Assembly: GCA_949361645.1 (NCBI GenBank)
Contig: OX442437.1
Span: 3,769,921 to 3,833,920 of the forward strand
DNA: 64,000 bases
Direction of reading: 5' to 3'
DNA from: Spongilla lacustris
Taxonomy: Eukaryota > Porifera > Demospongiae > Spongillida > Spongillidae
The notes below the pieces were generated by a model. The model did no database searches. It saw only the letters and a list, made by a program, of their open reading frames with translations, and had not been told where the DNA came from. This document shows positions 23,801 through 34,980 of this stretch, piece by piece. A program made the position numbers and the translations under genes. The first letter of the stretch is position 1. Every line of letters starts with the position of its first letter.

Positions 23801-26800
23801 CCTGGAGACCGCATGGGATGTGGAGTAGACTTTGATACAGATGTTGGCTATGGGTATGTGAGCATTTTCTTTACAAAGAATGGACAGCAGGTCAGCAAAC
23901 CCATCAAGATGAAGAGGCCCATCCATGGGCTGTACCCTTTGGTGGGAATGCATAGTCGTGGAGAGAAGGTTCGTTACCTTGGTCACTGCAGGAGGCTCCC
24001 AGATTCTGTCCTACCTTGCAAGGGTGTGGACATATCTCCTTGGCAACGCTCAAATGGTGTGAAGTTTCTAAATGATGGCCTCACAGTGGAGTACTGTGGA
24101 GGAGTTCAGTCAGAAGGCCAAGATGTGGGAATGGCCCAATCATTGAACTATAGCATGGAACGTGGGAATCACCATTTTGAGATGGTAATTGTAAAAGCTA
24201 CGGTTGGCACAGGAGGAATGCTGGCTATAGGACTGGCAACCTCCACATACCCCTTGCATCTCCTCCCTGGTTCAAGCAAAGGATCTATTGCATACCATGC
24301 TAACGATGGTCGTCTGTTCAGAGAAGGGATGCAGGGAGTGCCCTTTGGACCCACCTGCACAGAGGGTGACATAGTGGGGTGTGGCATTCAATGTGATGAC
24401 GTGCAAGCACAGGGGCGTGTGTGTAATGTGTTCTTCACAAAAAATCATAAGGTGGTTGGTTCTGTACAGTGCTCCATTCCTGAAGGAGGGTTTTACCCTC
24501 TTATTGCACTAGTAGGCCTTGGTATGAAAGTAAAAGTGACCTTTGAGTCATGGACCAGGTAAGGTACAAAATTGTTCAGTACCACGATTTGTTAATTTTT
24601 TTTTAAATTGTTGTCCTAATTGTACAGTGACATTGAGAGTGCGCTGAGTAAGATTACTATCATGGAACAAAAGCCTGCTGCAATGTATAGAGAAAGTGAG
24701 TATTTCGTTATGTGTGCCTTTTGACCTAGATTTTTAAAGGTATCTTGACCTTAATTCTACCCTTCTATGTTACATTGTGTACGTATACAGTGTATACATA
24801 TATGTACATGTATGTACATTAGTGGTTTATAATAATAAACTTTCCATAAAATGCTGTTTCTCAGAAGTCATAAAGTGTGCCTGTTTTTTATGCAACTGTA
24901 TATTATGCCGTTTCCATACATGTAAATGCTGGCATGTCAAAATTAAGTGTGGTATAATGTATTATTGTATATGTGTGTTACGTGTGGTGCACATGAAGAC
25001 AAGGGGTTGTGTGCTTCAACTTCAAAAGAGTAGGGAAGGAGAATTATTTTGATTCAATTTTTGTATCTTGTTTCACTCATTTTTGTTTGTTCAGCCACTC
25101 TTTTTTTCAAGCCACTGGGCCTTCTCGTAAGACTCCTTACTTTCAGGATCGTTTGCATAGCGTTCCTTATTATGCTTTTTTTCTTTCTTGCAACTCGTCT
25201 ATACAGCTTTCATTTAACTGCATGAGCAATCTTTTCAGCATGGTTCTTGTCTCTCAGTGCTCTAGCTTGAGAAGGCATTTTGAGAAAAAAGAAATCCTCA
25301 TATCAAATCTCGAATAGAATTCAAGTGCATGGTACCTGTGTCGTAAAAAATACATTCAGAAGGTGTTTAACCACAGACCCCCCTTTTATGTCGACAATGA
25401 CACTTCGTGTGATTTGCCACCGCAAATTTATTAAAAAGCTTTTAACTAAACATTGAAGTTTGTATTGAACACAACTCCAGTTCAGAACGTCATAATACCA
25501 AACAAACTCGGCAGAAAGTTCCTATAAATTTGTCTTGCCCAGTGCTTTTCTGTAATCACTAACATTAGGCTTAAATCATGACATAGATATAACGCAATAT
25601 AGATTGAATAATTGACAGAACTAGAACAATGAAATTTGTATTGAACACAACTGTAGTTCAGAATGTCATAATACTAAAAAAACGCGGCAGAAAGTTCCTA
25701 GTTAACTTGTTGTCTTGTCCAGTGCCTTTCCGTTACCACTAACCTTAGGCTTAATTTGTGACAAAGATATAGCACAATATAGATCTTAAAAATTTACTTA
25801 TAGTTTATGGAACAGGAAGAAACTTTTCTGGGTTTGAGTATGGGAACAGGTAGGAATTATTTCTAGTGTCTTATCTTCTAAGCATCGGCACTTTCACTGT
25901 ATTGTAGGTAATTGCCGGCTCTATCCAAATACCTTTACGAAAATTTATTAGTGGCCACGGTCGGTCTGCAATAATGGAATCGAGTGTTTGCATGCTCAAG
26001 CATATAAAATGCAATTAATGTCTTAGCCTTGCTTATAATGCACATACTTGACTACATGCAGTTAGTTAACCTTGGCCCTGTCATGAGTATGCTGATGAGT
26101 AGATACTGCCGGCATGTTCTAATTTCACAGATCCTATTGAATCACAGCAATCCATGGATGTGAATGTGAAACTGCGCATTTTGCAACTTCTTTCTATCGG
26201 CATCAATGCAGTGGTTAAGGGGGACATATTTATGTTCAAAGGTGGCAGCAATGTTGGTGTGGTGAAGATCTTAGAGCCTATGTCCCCTATGTTCAACTAC
26301 TTTGAATATGAGATCATTGACAAAGGGGAGAGCTGTGCAATTGGAATAGGAGTTGGCGAACTGAATTATCCACTTGACCGGATGCCAGGATGGAATGCTA
26401 ATGGAATTGGCTATCATGCTGATGATGGATGTCTCTTTAACCAAAGTGGCTCTGGAATTCGTCTAGGACCAACTTCAACTCCTGGAGACCGCATGGGATG
26501 TGGAGTAGACTTTGATACAGATGTTGGCTATGGGTATGTGAGCATTTTCTTCACAAAGAATGGACAGCAGGTCAGCAAACCCATCAAGATGAAGAGGCCC
26601 ATCCATGGGCTGTACCCTTTGGTGGGAATGCATAGTCGTGGAGAGAAGGTTCGTTACCTTGGTCACTGCAGGAGGCTCCCAGATTCTGTCCTACCTTGCA
26701 AGGGTGTGGACATATCTCCTTGGCAACGCTCAAATGGTGTGAAGTTTCTAAATGATGGCCTCACAGTGGAGTACTGTGGAGGAGGAGTTCAGTCAGAAGG

Positions 26801-29800
26801 CCAAGATCTGGGAATGGTCCAATCATTGAAATATTGCATGGAGCGTGGGAATCACCATTTTGAGATGGTAATAGTAAAAGCTGGCAAAGGAGGAATGCTG
26901 GCTATAGGACTGGCAGCCTCCACATACCCCTTGCATCTCCTCCCTGGTTCAAGCAAAGGATCTATTGCATACCATGCTAACAATGGTCGTCTGTTCAGAG
27001 AAGGAATGCAGGGAGTGCCCTTTGGACCCACCTGCACAGAAGAAGACACAGTGGGGTGTGGCATCCAATGTGATGACATCCAAACACAGGGGCGTGTGTG
27101 TAATGTGTTCTTCACAAAAAATCATAAGGTGGTTGGTTCTGTACAGTGCTCCATTCCTGAAGGAGGATTTTACCCTCTTATTGCGCTACTAGGCCTTGGT
27201 ATGAAGGTAAAAGTGGCTATTGAGTCATGGACCAGGTAAGTTACAATGTTCAGTACCACGATTTGTTGATTTTTTAAAAATGTTGTCCTTATTGTACAGT
27301 GACATTGAGAGAGTGCTGAGTAAGATTACTATCATGAAACAAAAGCCTGCTGCAATTTATAGAGAAAGTGAGTATTGCATTATGTGCGCCTTTTGACCTA
27401 GAGGTATCTTGACCTTAATTCTACCCTTCTATGTTAAATTGTAACATAGAAGGATAGAATGCAGTGTATACATGTATGTACATGTATGTACATTAGTGGT
27501 TAATAGTAAACTTTCCATAAAATGCCGTTTCTCAGAAGTCATAAAGTGAGCCTGTTTTTTATGCAACTGTATATTATGCCGTTTCCATACATGTAAATGC
27601 TGGCATGTCAAAATTAAGTGTGGTATAATGTATTATTGTATACATGTATGTGTGGTTACGTGTGGTGCACATGAAGACAAGGAGTTGTGTCCTTCAACTT
27701 CTAAAGAGTAGGGAAGGAGAAGGAGAATACGATATTAAATTACTCTTGCAGTGAGCATGATGGCATGGAGTTAAGACCTAATCCTACATTGGTGGCAGCG
27801 TACACGTGTGTTGTGGGTCCTTCAACTTCAGTAGAGGAGGGAAGGAGGAGGAGAAGATGATACCTACCACTGCCACCCTGACCAAGCCATTTCTTTCCCG
27901 TTTGATTTACTATGGTAAGGTGCGGTCACAGAGTGAACAATGCTTGCACTGTGTCTTGCAAACTGTTCCTTGCAAGCAGTAATAACAGTTGAAGTCAGAG
28001 TATAAGCTAGTTGCGAAATTTCAAAGAAAGAAAATCTGTAAGATAATCCACCATTAGCAAGAAGTCCTCTCCTTTGCTGTGAAACAAATCCATTCCAATT
28101 TTTCTCCAAGTTTTTTTTTCTAATGTCTTCCCCACAGCATTGGTAATGTGCTATCCTGGGACATCTTTGACCTGTACACTGCATCCTTAGTTCTCTGCAA
28201 GGTTGATTCCTGACCTATATGACTAGTGTACATCCTCTTAAGATAATCGGCTCTTAGAGATTGCGGCACTAAATATACTTCTCCCTTGTACATGTAGGTA
28301 ATGCCTTCTTGGACCACGAGTGATTCCCAAAATTTCCAATACTTCGTGCCAGTAATGCTCTTTGACCAAGTGTCCGAACTACATGTATCTTCAGTTTGCT
28401 CCACATACTCCACTGCAGCCTTCTGGACCTCCACCAACCTTTGATCTTGTATATTCAATGCATCCTTCCCATTGATCTTTTATATGCATATCTGGAATCA
28501 TGCTTATGTTTCCAGATATGCCTTTCCCAATATATGAGCTAAACACATGTATGTACTGTATGATGTACTACTCATGTTTAAGCTTTGCATCTACCACACT
28601 TGATGCAGGGGATCATATGTGATGAATATTTTGGGCCATTTTATGGAACTCTTTATAAGTGTATCATCAAATCCTATATGAGACTTGCTAACACAACTCT
28701 TGAGACATGTACAGTACATGTATGTCCTGATTATGACATGTTAAGTATTAGATGCTATGTTGCAATCAAGAGTCTGCAAGGTACTATGGCCATAATATAT
28801 ACATATAGATCATTAGTGAGAAAGTACATGGTTGTGAAGGATTAACATTCTATTCAGTGGTGCATTCAGAAATCACATTTATGAACAATATAGCAGCAGT
28901 TTGCTTACTGATGAAGTACTAATTTTATCCAACATGTTTGATTGGCGTCAATCATATGGCGCTCTTTTTGGACATGTAATCTACTTTTTATAAATTGCTC
29001 ATCTTGTCCAGGCATCCATATAATTATACTGGATTTAAATATTCCTTATGTTTGCTAAAAATCTGACCATCTAATGAAAACATGCTGATGAAAAATAACT
29101 TCATACACTGTAGTTGTAATTCAAAATTTAACTCAAAACCCCTTCAAGATCATATACTAATTATATAACATTGAGTGCCAATGTATTGCCGGCATCCAGC
29201 AGATAGTGATGAACAGGAGGAGGACTTGGAAGAGGAAGATGGAGGAAAAGAACTGCATCCAGGGATCAGATGTGATGGGTGTTTTGGACCAGTTTATGGA
29301 ACACGTTACAAGTGCACCATATGCCCTAATTATGACTTGTGTGAACGTTGCAAAAGCATGAGACGCCATGTGGAGCACCCTATGACTGCAATCAAGAGTC
29401 CACAAGGTATCTATCACCATGTTATATATATGTATGTAGCTGTAGAACAGTAGGTGAACACCAAGCATCCTTTTTTACATGTTAATGTGCGTTCAGAGGT
29501 TGTTTTAAAATGGTAGTTCACTTACTATCAATCAATAATCATGTGAATTTCACCTGTATAGTGTTCTTTTCACCTGTATAGTGTTCTTTTCACATGCATC
29601 ACATGGTCATCTTATTGTGCATTCCACTTCACATCATTTTGTCACACGTGAACAATTGTTTAACCCTGAAAGATGAAATAGAATACTTTTTTTTTCTATT
29701 TTGCTTGTATCATTTGAAGCCTTCAAGCTACATGTACATGTATGAGAATTAGATTTTCATATTCAGCCATCACTTCTGTACATGAATAAGTTGTTATGGT

Positions 29801-31193
29801 TCAATTATTAACTGTAAACAGTGGGTGGCAATAAGTTAGCAAACTCGCATATTAAAAATAAAAAAATTGTTTTTTCCGTAATTAAGGAACATAGCTATTT
29901 CTTTTTGTATTCCGCCATCACTTCTGTACATGAATAAGTTGTTATGGTTCAATTTTTAACTGCCGGTAAACAGTGGGTGGCAATATATGACTGCAATCAA
30001 GAGTCCACAAGGTATGTTATTCCGTAATTAAATAACACATACTCTCTTGCTAGATGTCAGATTAGCAACAACAATAATATTGCAACAAATAGACAGTTCA
30101 ACTTCTGGTAGAATAATATCTTTTTGATTAAAGTTGCTATGCAGTTTAATGTAATAACATAATCAGGCAGGTTGTAAACATATTAGGCATCATATTGTAT
30201 ACATGGGGGTGAGAAACCCTTGTGTGGAATTTAAATTATAACAATCTGAGAGCATGCGAAGTCTTGGTAAAAGAAATAAATTTTATAATGACTGCAATAC
30301 GACATTTCATTTGTAATTAGACACATACATGTGGATGTAATTCTTACATGTACCTCTCATTCATTTATCATAGGAATGAGTTATATTTATCTCCACTGAA
30401 ACTACTTTCCAATTTGGAACTTATAGTTAATTACACATTCAGTGAGTGCAGGATAACATATACAAACATGTATGAACAGAGTCAAATTTCAAATTTGGCA
30501 CCAGAAAATACATTTTTATAAGTAATGATACATGGTTATATTGAGGCTAATCTAAATTAAATACATATGTACATTATTAATACCCTAACAGAGTTATGAT
30601 GGCAGGAGCCAGGATGGCTTTGGCGATGGAGCAGACCAGAGTTATATTGAAGCCGACCATAAATGGTGGACACAATAGCTAGTTGGGCGTAGCATGTTTT
30701 GGTAGAGGGTGTACAGTTTTTGCACAGGCATATAATGCAATCAGCCAATGAATTTTGGCGAGTTATAAAATCGATATCAAAGAATAATAGTTTTAATTAA
30801 ATGTAAATCAGATTCATTTGGCTTTACTACCAGCTGCCACAGAATGTATTTATTGCCCGCATTGGACTGCAATTCCCATTACAGCTTGTACAAAAACTGT
30901 ATGGTTTGGTACCTGACCTTCCCCCAAAACACTAAGGTCAGGCTATGCCCAACTCGCTTGGGGGAGGAGTGGCAAATAGCCAGGTGGAATGCTATACAAA
31001 ATAAAATTAATTTTGATTTTCACTCCCACATCCAGATCGCTGCCATCATGGAGTGACGTGTGATGCCTGCAAAGGACTAGTTTATGGCACACGTTTCAAA
31101 TGTCTGAGATGCTTTGATTACGACCTGTGCTGGGAGTGTAAGGGCAAAAGATGCCATTCGGAGCATGAAATGAACATTATTCAAGCACCATAA
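17830..31193 (+). CDS. TRIM-like protein: RING, B-box, six SPRY and two ZZ domains
   Basis: Nine exons: 17830-18313, 18483-19596, 19663-19730, 23451-24558, 24628-24695, 26131-27235, 27300-27367, 29203-29406, 31036-31193. Every border is GT-AG, the phases join, and the total is 4377 nt (1458 residues plus TAA). Residues 16-58 form a C3HC4 RING (C16, C19, C31, H33, C36, C39, C55, C58). Residues 107-137 form a B-box 2 (C107, H110, C118, C121, C126, C129, H134, H137). No coiled-coil exon was found. Three ~392-residue modules follow (from ~162, ~556 and ~948), each with two SPRY domains. Two ZZ fingers lie at ~1339-1406 and ~1407-1458. RING and B-box suggest a cytosolic ubiquitin ligase; SPRY and ZZ bind peptides. 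Alternative splicing could omit whole modules because every module begins and ends in phase 1. Targets are unknown. Confidence 0.8.
18483..19730 (+). repeat. Double-SPRY module 1 (exons 2-3)
   Basis: A 1114-nt exon holds two SPRY domains: one around FEYEIIDKGKSCAIGIGVG and one around HHFEMMILK to KLKVTF. A 68-nt exon follows (DIERTLNKLIAMKL). It is the most diverged of the three modules and lies closest to the RING exon. Confidence 0.85.
20431..20659. mobile_element. Foldback element of 229 bp in intron 3 of the TRIM-like gene
   Basis: The ends are inverted: GATGTAGGATTTCTAGAC at the left and its complement at the right. The arms (about 80 nt) also share AGTATGGAAACAAGGG. No ORF; a MITE-like element. 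Confidence 0.7.
20690..21440. repeat. Intronic block shared with 25080-26000
   Basis: Matches the intron in front of module 3 over several hundred bases (for example AAGCCACTGGGCCTTCTC, and TTCCGTTACCACTAACC). On the minus strand at 20890-20700 it has a short coding-like run (ERYANDPESKESYEKAQW) similar in style to the repeats in Helitron-like proteins. It was copied together with the SPRY module, so the duplication unit includes upstream intron. Confidence 0.75.
21441..23450. other. Rest of intron 3; one unrecognised ORF
   Basis: Contains an ORF at 22764-23222 (+) with the patch FRSDRGKWYFHLTYNP and a proline run coded by a 23-base C tract (23031-23053). It shows no family I recognise and no clear splice sites. 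A 23-base G tract lies at 20295-20317, just upstream of this block. Nothing else was seen. Confidence 0.4.
23451..24695 (+). repeat. Double-SPRY module 2 (exons 4-5)
   Basis: A 1108-nt exon plus a 68-nt exon, starting in phase 1 after TTTCACAG. The first ~210 residues are the same as in module 3; the second half carries its own changes (for example KATVGTGGML where modules 1 and 3 have a GKGGML form). Confidence 0.85.
25080..26000. repeat. Intronic block shared with 20690-21440
   Basis: A copy of the intron 3 block. It contains an extra internal duplication: the segment with TTTGTATTGAACACAACT and CAGAAAGTTCCT occurs twice (25450-25620 and 25630-25800). Confidence 0.75.
26131..27367 (+). repeat. 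Double-SPRY module 3 (exons 6-7)
   Basis: A 1105-nt exon plus a 68-nt exon. Nearly identical in DNA to module 2 over the first SPRY domain, and less so over the second. Even the upstream 90 bases (CTTGACTACATGCAGTTAG...) match module 2. Confidence 0.85.
27864..28458 (-). pseudogene. Ty3/Gypsy-type integrase remnant
   Basis: Two overlapping minus-strand frames. 28458-28120 resembles the region around the integrase zinc-binding domain (YKGEVYLVPQSLRADYLKRM, HIGQESTLQRTKDAVYRSKM). 28184-27864 resembles the integrase core (EISQLAYTLTSTVITACKEQFARH, then YHSKSNGK). One frameshift or more separates them, and the Cys and most catalytic acids are not evident. It sits in intron 7 of the TRIM-like gene, antisense to it. 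Confidence 0.55.
28600..28780 (+). pseudogene. Dead ZZ-finger exon
   Basis: Parallel to exon 8 of the TRIM-like gene: it has GIICDEYFGPFYGTLYKC in place of GIRCDGCFGPVYGTRYKC, a later CPDYDML, and the same IKS.QG end at a GT. A 40-bp insertion and lost Cys codons break the finger. Confidence 0.65.
29407..31035. other. Intron 8 of the TRIM-like gene
   Basis: AT-rich. Two copies of a ~100-bp segment (around 29760-29830 and 29910-29990, both with CATCACTTCTGTACATGAAT) precede a 30-bp copy of the end of exon 8 at 29985-30013 (ATGACTGCAATCAAGAGTCC). Otherwise nothing seen. Confidence 0.55.
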
Positions 31194-31428
31194 GGGCTGC
31201 AATGGGTAATACCCAAACTTAATTCATACAACAAACAGTACCTTGAGTCGTAATAGACTTATTGGATATTGATATGTATGTATATAAATCCATTTGTGTG
31301 AGATGTATATCAAAGTATCAAGTGGCAGGTGCGGATGAAGGCTAGCTACTGAATAACCCTTGCCACAACAACAGGTATAGTATCACTACGATAGTGGCAA
31401 CACTGGATTGCGTTTTCTCTCACCATAC

Positions 31429-31434
31429 AATAAA
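31429..31434 (+). terminator. AATAAA polyadenylation signal for the TRIM-like gene
   Basis: A canonical AATAAA hexamer 236 bases after the TAA stop. It is the first one downstream on the plus strand that I found. Confidence 0.5.
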
Positions 31435-32420
31435 TTGCTTGACAATAACCATTGCTACACACTCATGTGACATGTATTTAAAATGGAACAGCTAAAAATG
31501 CTGGAAGTTTTGCACTTATATACAGTAGTCAGTTAACAACGAAGGTTTAAAAACTGCTGAACGTGTACATTAGTGATTCTATATCTAATAGAACATTATT
31601 TATATGTATTTTTAAACACAGTAACAATGGCACTGTGTACATCTGGAGCTATTTAATTTATTAACCTATTCAAGTACACCCACAAATGATCGAATGAGTA
31701 TGTCCTGATATTCTATCCATATTAAGACATTTACACAGTGGTATAACCGTGATCAACTAGGTGAGTGAGATAAGTGAAAAGCATTCAGGCCTCTGATTTT
31801 TGGCGAAATACATAAAGCATATTTGATTTGATTTGATTGCACACATACATATATCTACTACAGTGAGTACGTACTTGCAAATAAGAATAGCAGAATACGT
31901 TATTTCAACTAAGGTAAACTGCCATATTAGCACAGGTTTTTTAACAGATGTCAAACGAGTAGTTTCGTCCCCAGACCCACATATGCAGCAGTGGATAGAT
32001 TACATCTGCTAATCTCCTGCTTTGCTCATAATGAAGTCATTGGGGATTAGATGAACCGTACATTTCATACCAAAGGTAAGTTTCAAAAGAGAATACATTC
32101 TTAAGCTAACCCATACCAAAATAAGCATAATTGAATTGCCCCTTTGCATAGTTATGTTGCAGTGCATATAGATTGTGCAAATGTCGTCGGCTCGGCTCAA
32201 GTCACTCAATCACACTACTCAAATTTTGTTACGCATTATATTAATATGATTTCTGTCAAACAAGAAATGTCTTATTTTTCATTTGAAAAAAACTTCATAT
32301 ACTACATATTTGGGCCTCTTACAAGCCAACATGAATGGCAAACCCTGGCTACAATTGGGTATTAATTTACAGTTTTTACAATTAGAAATTATTTATTCAC
32401 ACACATACACACATACACAC

Positions 32421-32457
<37 letters not shown>

Positions 32458-33230
32458 CGATTAAAGGAGAATCAGTTTAAAAACAAGGAATATTGAAAGA
32501 AGAACCATCTAGATCAAGTCCAGGTAAAGTGAATGATTCCTATCCTCTTCCGTGAAATAAATTGTGATAGCAGGCACTGCATTTGCCAGTTTCAATCATT
32601 TTAATGAGTAAGGATTTACTAAATACGTTTTTGGCCTTCATTTTAAAATAAGTAGTTTAAAAGCTCTAGGTAAAACTACGTAATCCAGTTTTCGGTATTC
32701 CGTGGTACCAGATGACATTTTTATTTTGAATCACCAAATCCAGATATGTGAAACAAAACAGCCATATACATTTATGTGTAACTGACTATGAGGAAAGAAG
32801 TCCTAACTGGATAAAATGCAAGCAGAACTGAAATAACTTACGAATGTAGATGTTATCGTCACTTTTATTGTATAGTAGATCACCTCAGAGTGTAGAAGGT
32901 AATTATAAACAATTGGATTTATGTAATTAGATGGGGATATACATCATCTTTCGATGATCCATTCACTCTGTTAGGGGAAAAAAATTTCAACCACCAGTTG
33001 TTTCATGCAAACAGTTGTTGCCTTAAATTGGGTTTTACCTTATGGTAAATGATATAGCAATTCTGATCTGAAAGCACATGTCTGGCAATGCTTCGTCCTT
33101 TCTTATTGTAAACAATCTAATCTCATTGTTGAAATGGCCGAATGAGGCAGGAAGTACTCGGTACGCTGCACATCAATTGAAGTTCTCCTGTTGCTCTATA
33201 TCACACAATCATGGTGAGTGGTAAGCCTGC
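31435..33230. other. Intergenic, no gene recognised
   Basis: A (CA)n microsatellite lies at 32398-32457. A half copy of the short foldback family with CCCCAGACCCA lies near 31964-32020. No coding evidence. Confidence 0.5.
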
Positions 33231-33254
33231 TGGATGCAACGAAAATGTGAATAG

Positions 33255-33352
33255 CTTACAGTTAAAGAAAATGAAGAAGAGAAAGATGGAGGGAAAGAAT
33301 TACATCCAGGGATCAAATGTGCATGATGGGTGTTTTGTACCAGATTTCGTAA
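33255..33352 (+). pseudogene. Second dead ZZ-finger exon fragment
   Basis: Matches the first half of exon 8 of the TRIM-like gene (GAAGAGAAAGATGGAGGGAA, then CATCCAGGGATCAAATGTG). An extra base pair of changes breaks the frame at the first Cys pair, and the match stops abruptly at CCAGATTTCGTAAG. It lies 2 kb beyond the gene end. Confidence 0.65.
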
Positions 33353-34190
33353 GTTGGGTCTGGGTACTAAACTAGGTGGCAAGGGTGACTTCACAATTTA
33401 TGGAAGCACAAATACTTTTTATTGTTCCAGCCTCACAATTCGACTCGCTGAGTGATGTAAAGTTGTGTTCATGGATATTAATTATAAATATTAATGAGCC
33501 ATGCATTCCATTTGTCAAACTTTTTCGGATATAAGACTGTGTGTATGCCCAGTCATAAGTAATAACCCTTGCAGAAGAAGAGTAGCCCTGGAAAGTGGAG
33601 GGTGCAATACCATAGGACAGCTGCATAGCAAACCAAGTTAAAAGCATTGTGCTACATGGATATGCCTTCAAAATGGTAAAGTTGCTATCGTTTCACTGAC
33701 TATATAGTCTTTTCATAACCTCCCAGTTCCAAACTGACATGGGCTGATAAAATCCTTGGTCACCACCTTGCATGCAAACTCAAAACTTCACCAATGCAAT
33801 AGGCCAGGATGCACAATCCCACCCATTGCCTTTTGTTATTCAATTAATAATCCCACCAAGCTATAGCATATGCAGTGGCATACTTTTATACGTCCTATTA
33901 CAGGCCTTAGTATAGCCTGTTTTGCCAATTACTTTGAATTTAGCATTTGCTTATTAAAAAAATGCGAATACTATAGAACAGGCCTTTTAACCGAACTTTT
34001 GTCACTGATAATATATAATATGAATAATTATGTAACATATGCACATCATTAATCTTAAATTGTATTTTAATTTTGCATGCATGTACAATAATTATTGCCG
34101 CTTTTTAATTGTTGTGGTCTTCCGGGCAAATAGTCAAACTTTCGGGACCGGGCGAATAAGCCACTGACCCAGAGCAGACTCAGCTCAGAT
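33353..34190. other. No gene recognised
   Basis: AT-rich, short ORFs only. Confidence 0.5.
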
Positions 34191-34260
34191 CAGGGCCGCC
34201 GGAGCCGGGGCGGCTGGGGCGGCTAAGGCCGCCCCACTTTTTATTGGGTACATTAATAAC
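34191..34260. mobile_element. End fragment of a CAGGGCCGCC-type hAT MITE
   Basis: Starts CAGGGCCGCCGGAGCCGGGG, like the terminus of the complete MITE at 44029-44271, and is then rich in GGCGGCT. No matching right end was found. Confidence 0.4.
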
Positions 34261-34334
34261 TTTAATTAACTACGCACTTATTTAGACAGCTGGTAATTCT
34301 TTCGCCGTTTTTTCGTACCGATTCAGAATAGTGT

Positions 34335-34610
34335 CAAGGGCGGACGCAGGGGGGGGGGGTCCGGGGGGTCCGGACCCCCCCCCCCCCCCCCCCCCCCTCG
34401 AACTTGTATATGAATATAATTTATGTATAATTAGCGTGCTACACGTGTTACACGTAGCGTACATACAATCCCCCTGTATGTACTAGTAGAATGTGTGGAA
34501 AAATAGGAATGCACACCACAAAAATTTTCGCGCGCGCGGGGCGCGCGCCCCTCCTCTCATCAATTATTCATGTCGGACCCCCCCTCTCCAAAATCCTGCA
34601 TCCGCCCCTG
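34335..34610. mobile_element. Small TIR element (276 bp) of the poly-C/G family
   Basis: Left end CAAGGGCGGACGCAGG, right end CCTGCATCCGCCCCTG (inverted). The flanks share AGTGT as a 5-bp target duplication. A G run (34349-34359) and a C run (34375-34397) lie inside the left end, and a CGCGCGCG patch near 34530. No ORF. Confidence 0.65.
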
Positions 34611-34980
34611 AGTGTACATGTCTTGCAGCAAGTTGCCGCTATCCGAAATCGGTGACAAGGCACATTAGCCTTTGAACTTTAGCTTTCCCCAGCATGAATT
34701 TGGGAAATTATCAGTCGTGAAGCGTTTGTTCCAAGCCCAGTGGTTCCAATTAAAGGTGGCCATGGCTACATTACGATGTTAATCGTGCTCAAGCTTTCTG
34801 CTTTTCGTCTGTCATGAATAAATACAAGAATAATTATTTACTACCACAACTTCTTTTACTCTTTGGGTGCCAGATGTGTATATTAATGATATAATTATGT
34901 ACATGGTATGCCTTGTGTATGTACATTACAGGTGTAACGTAATAGTGACGTCATGTATTGCGCAGAGACCAGCGCGCATC

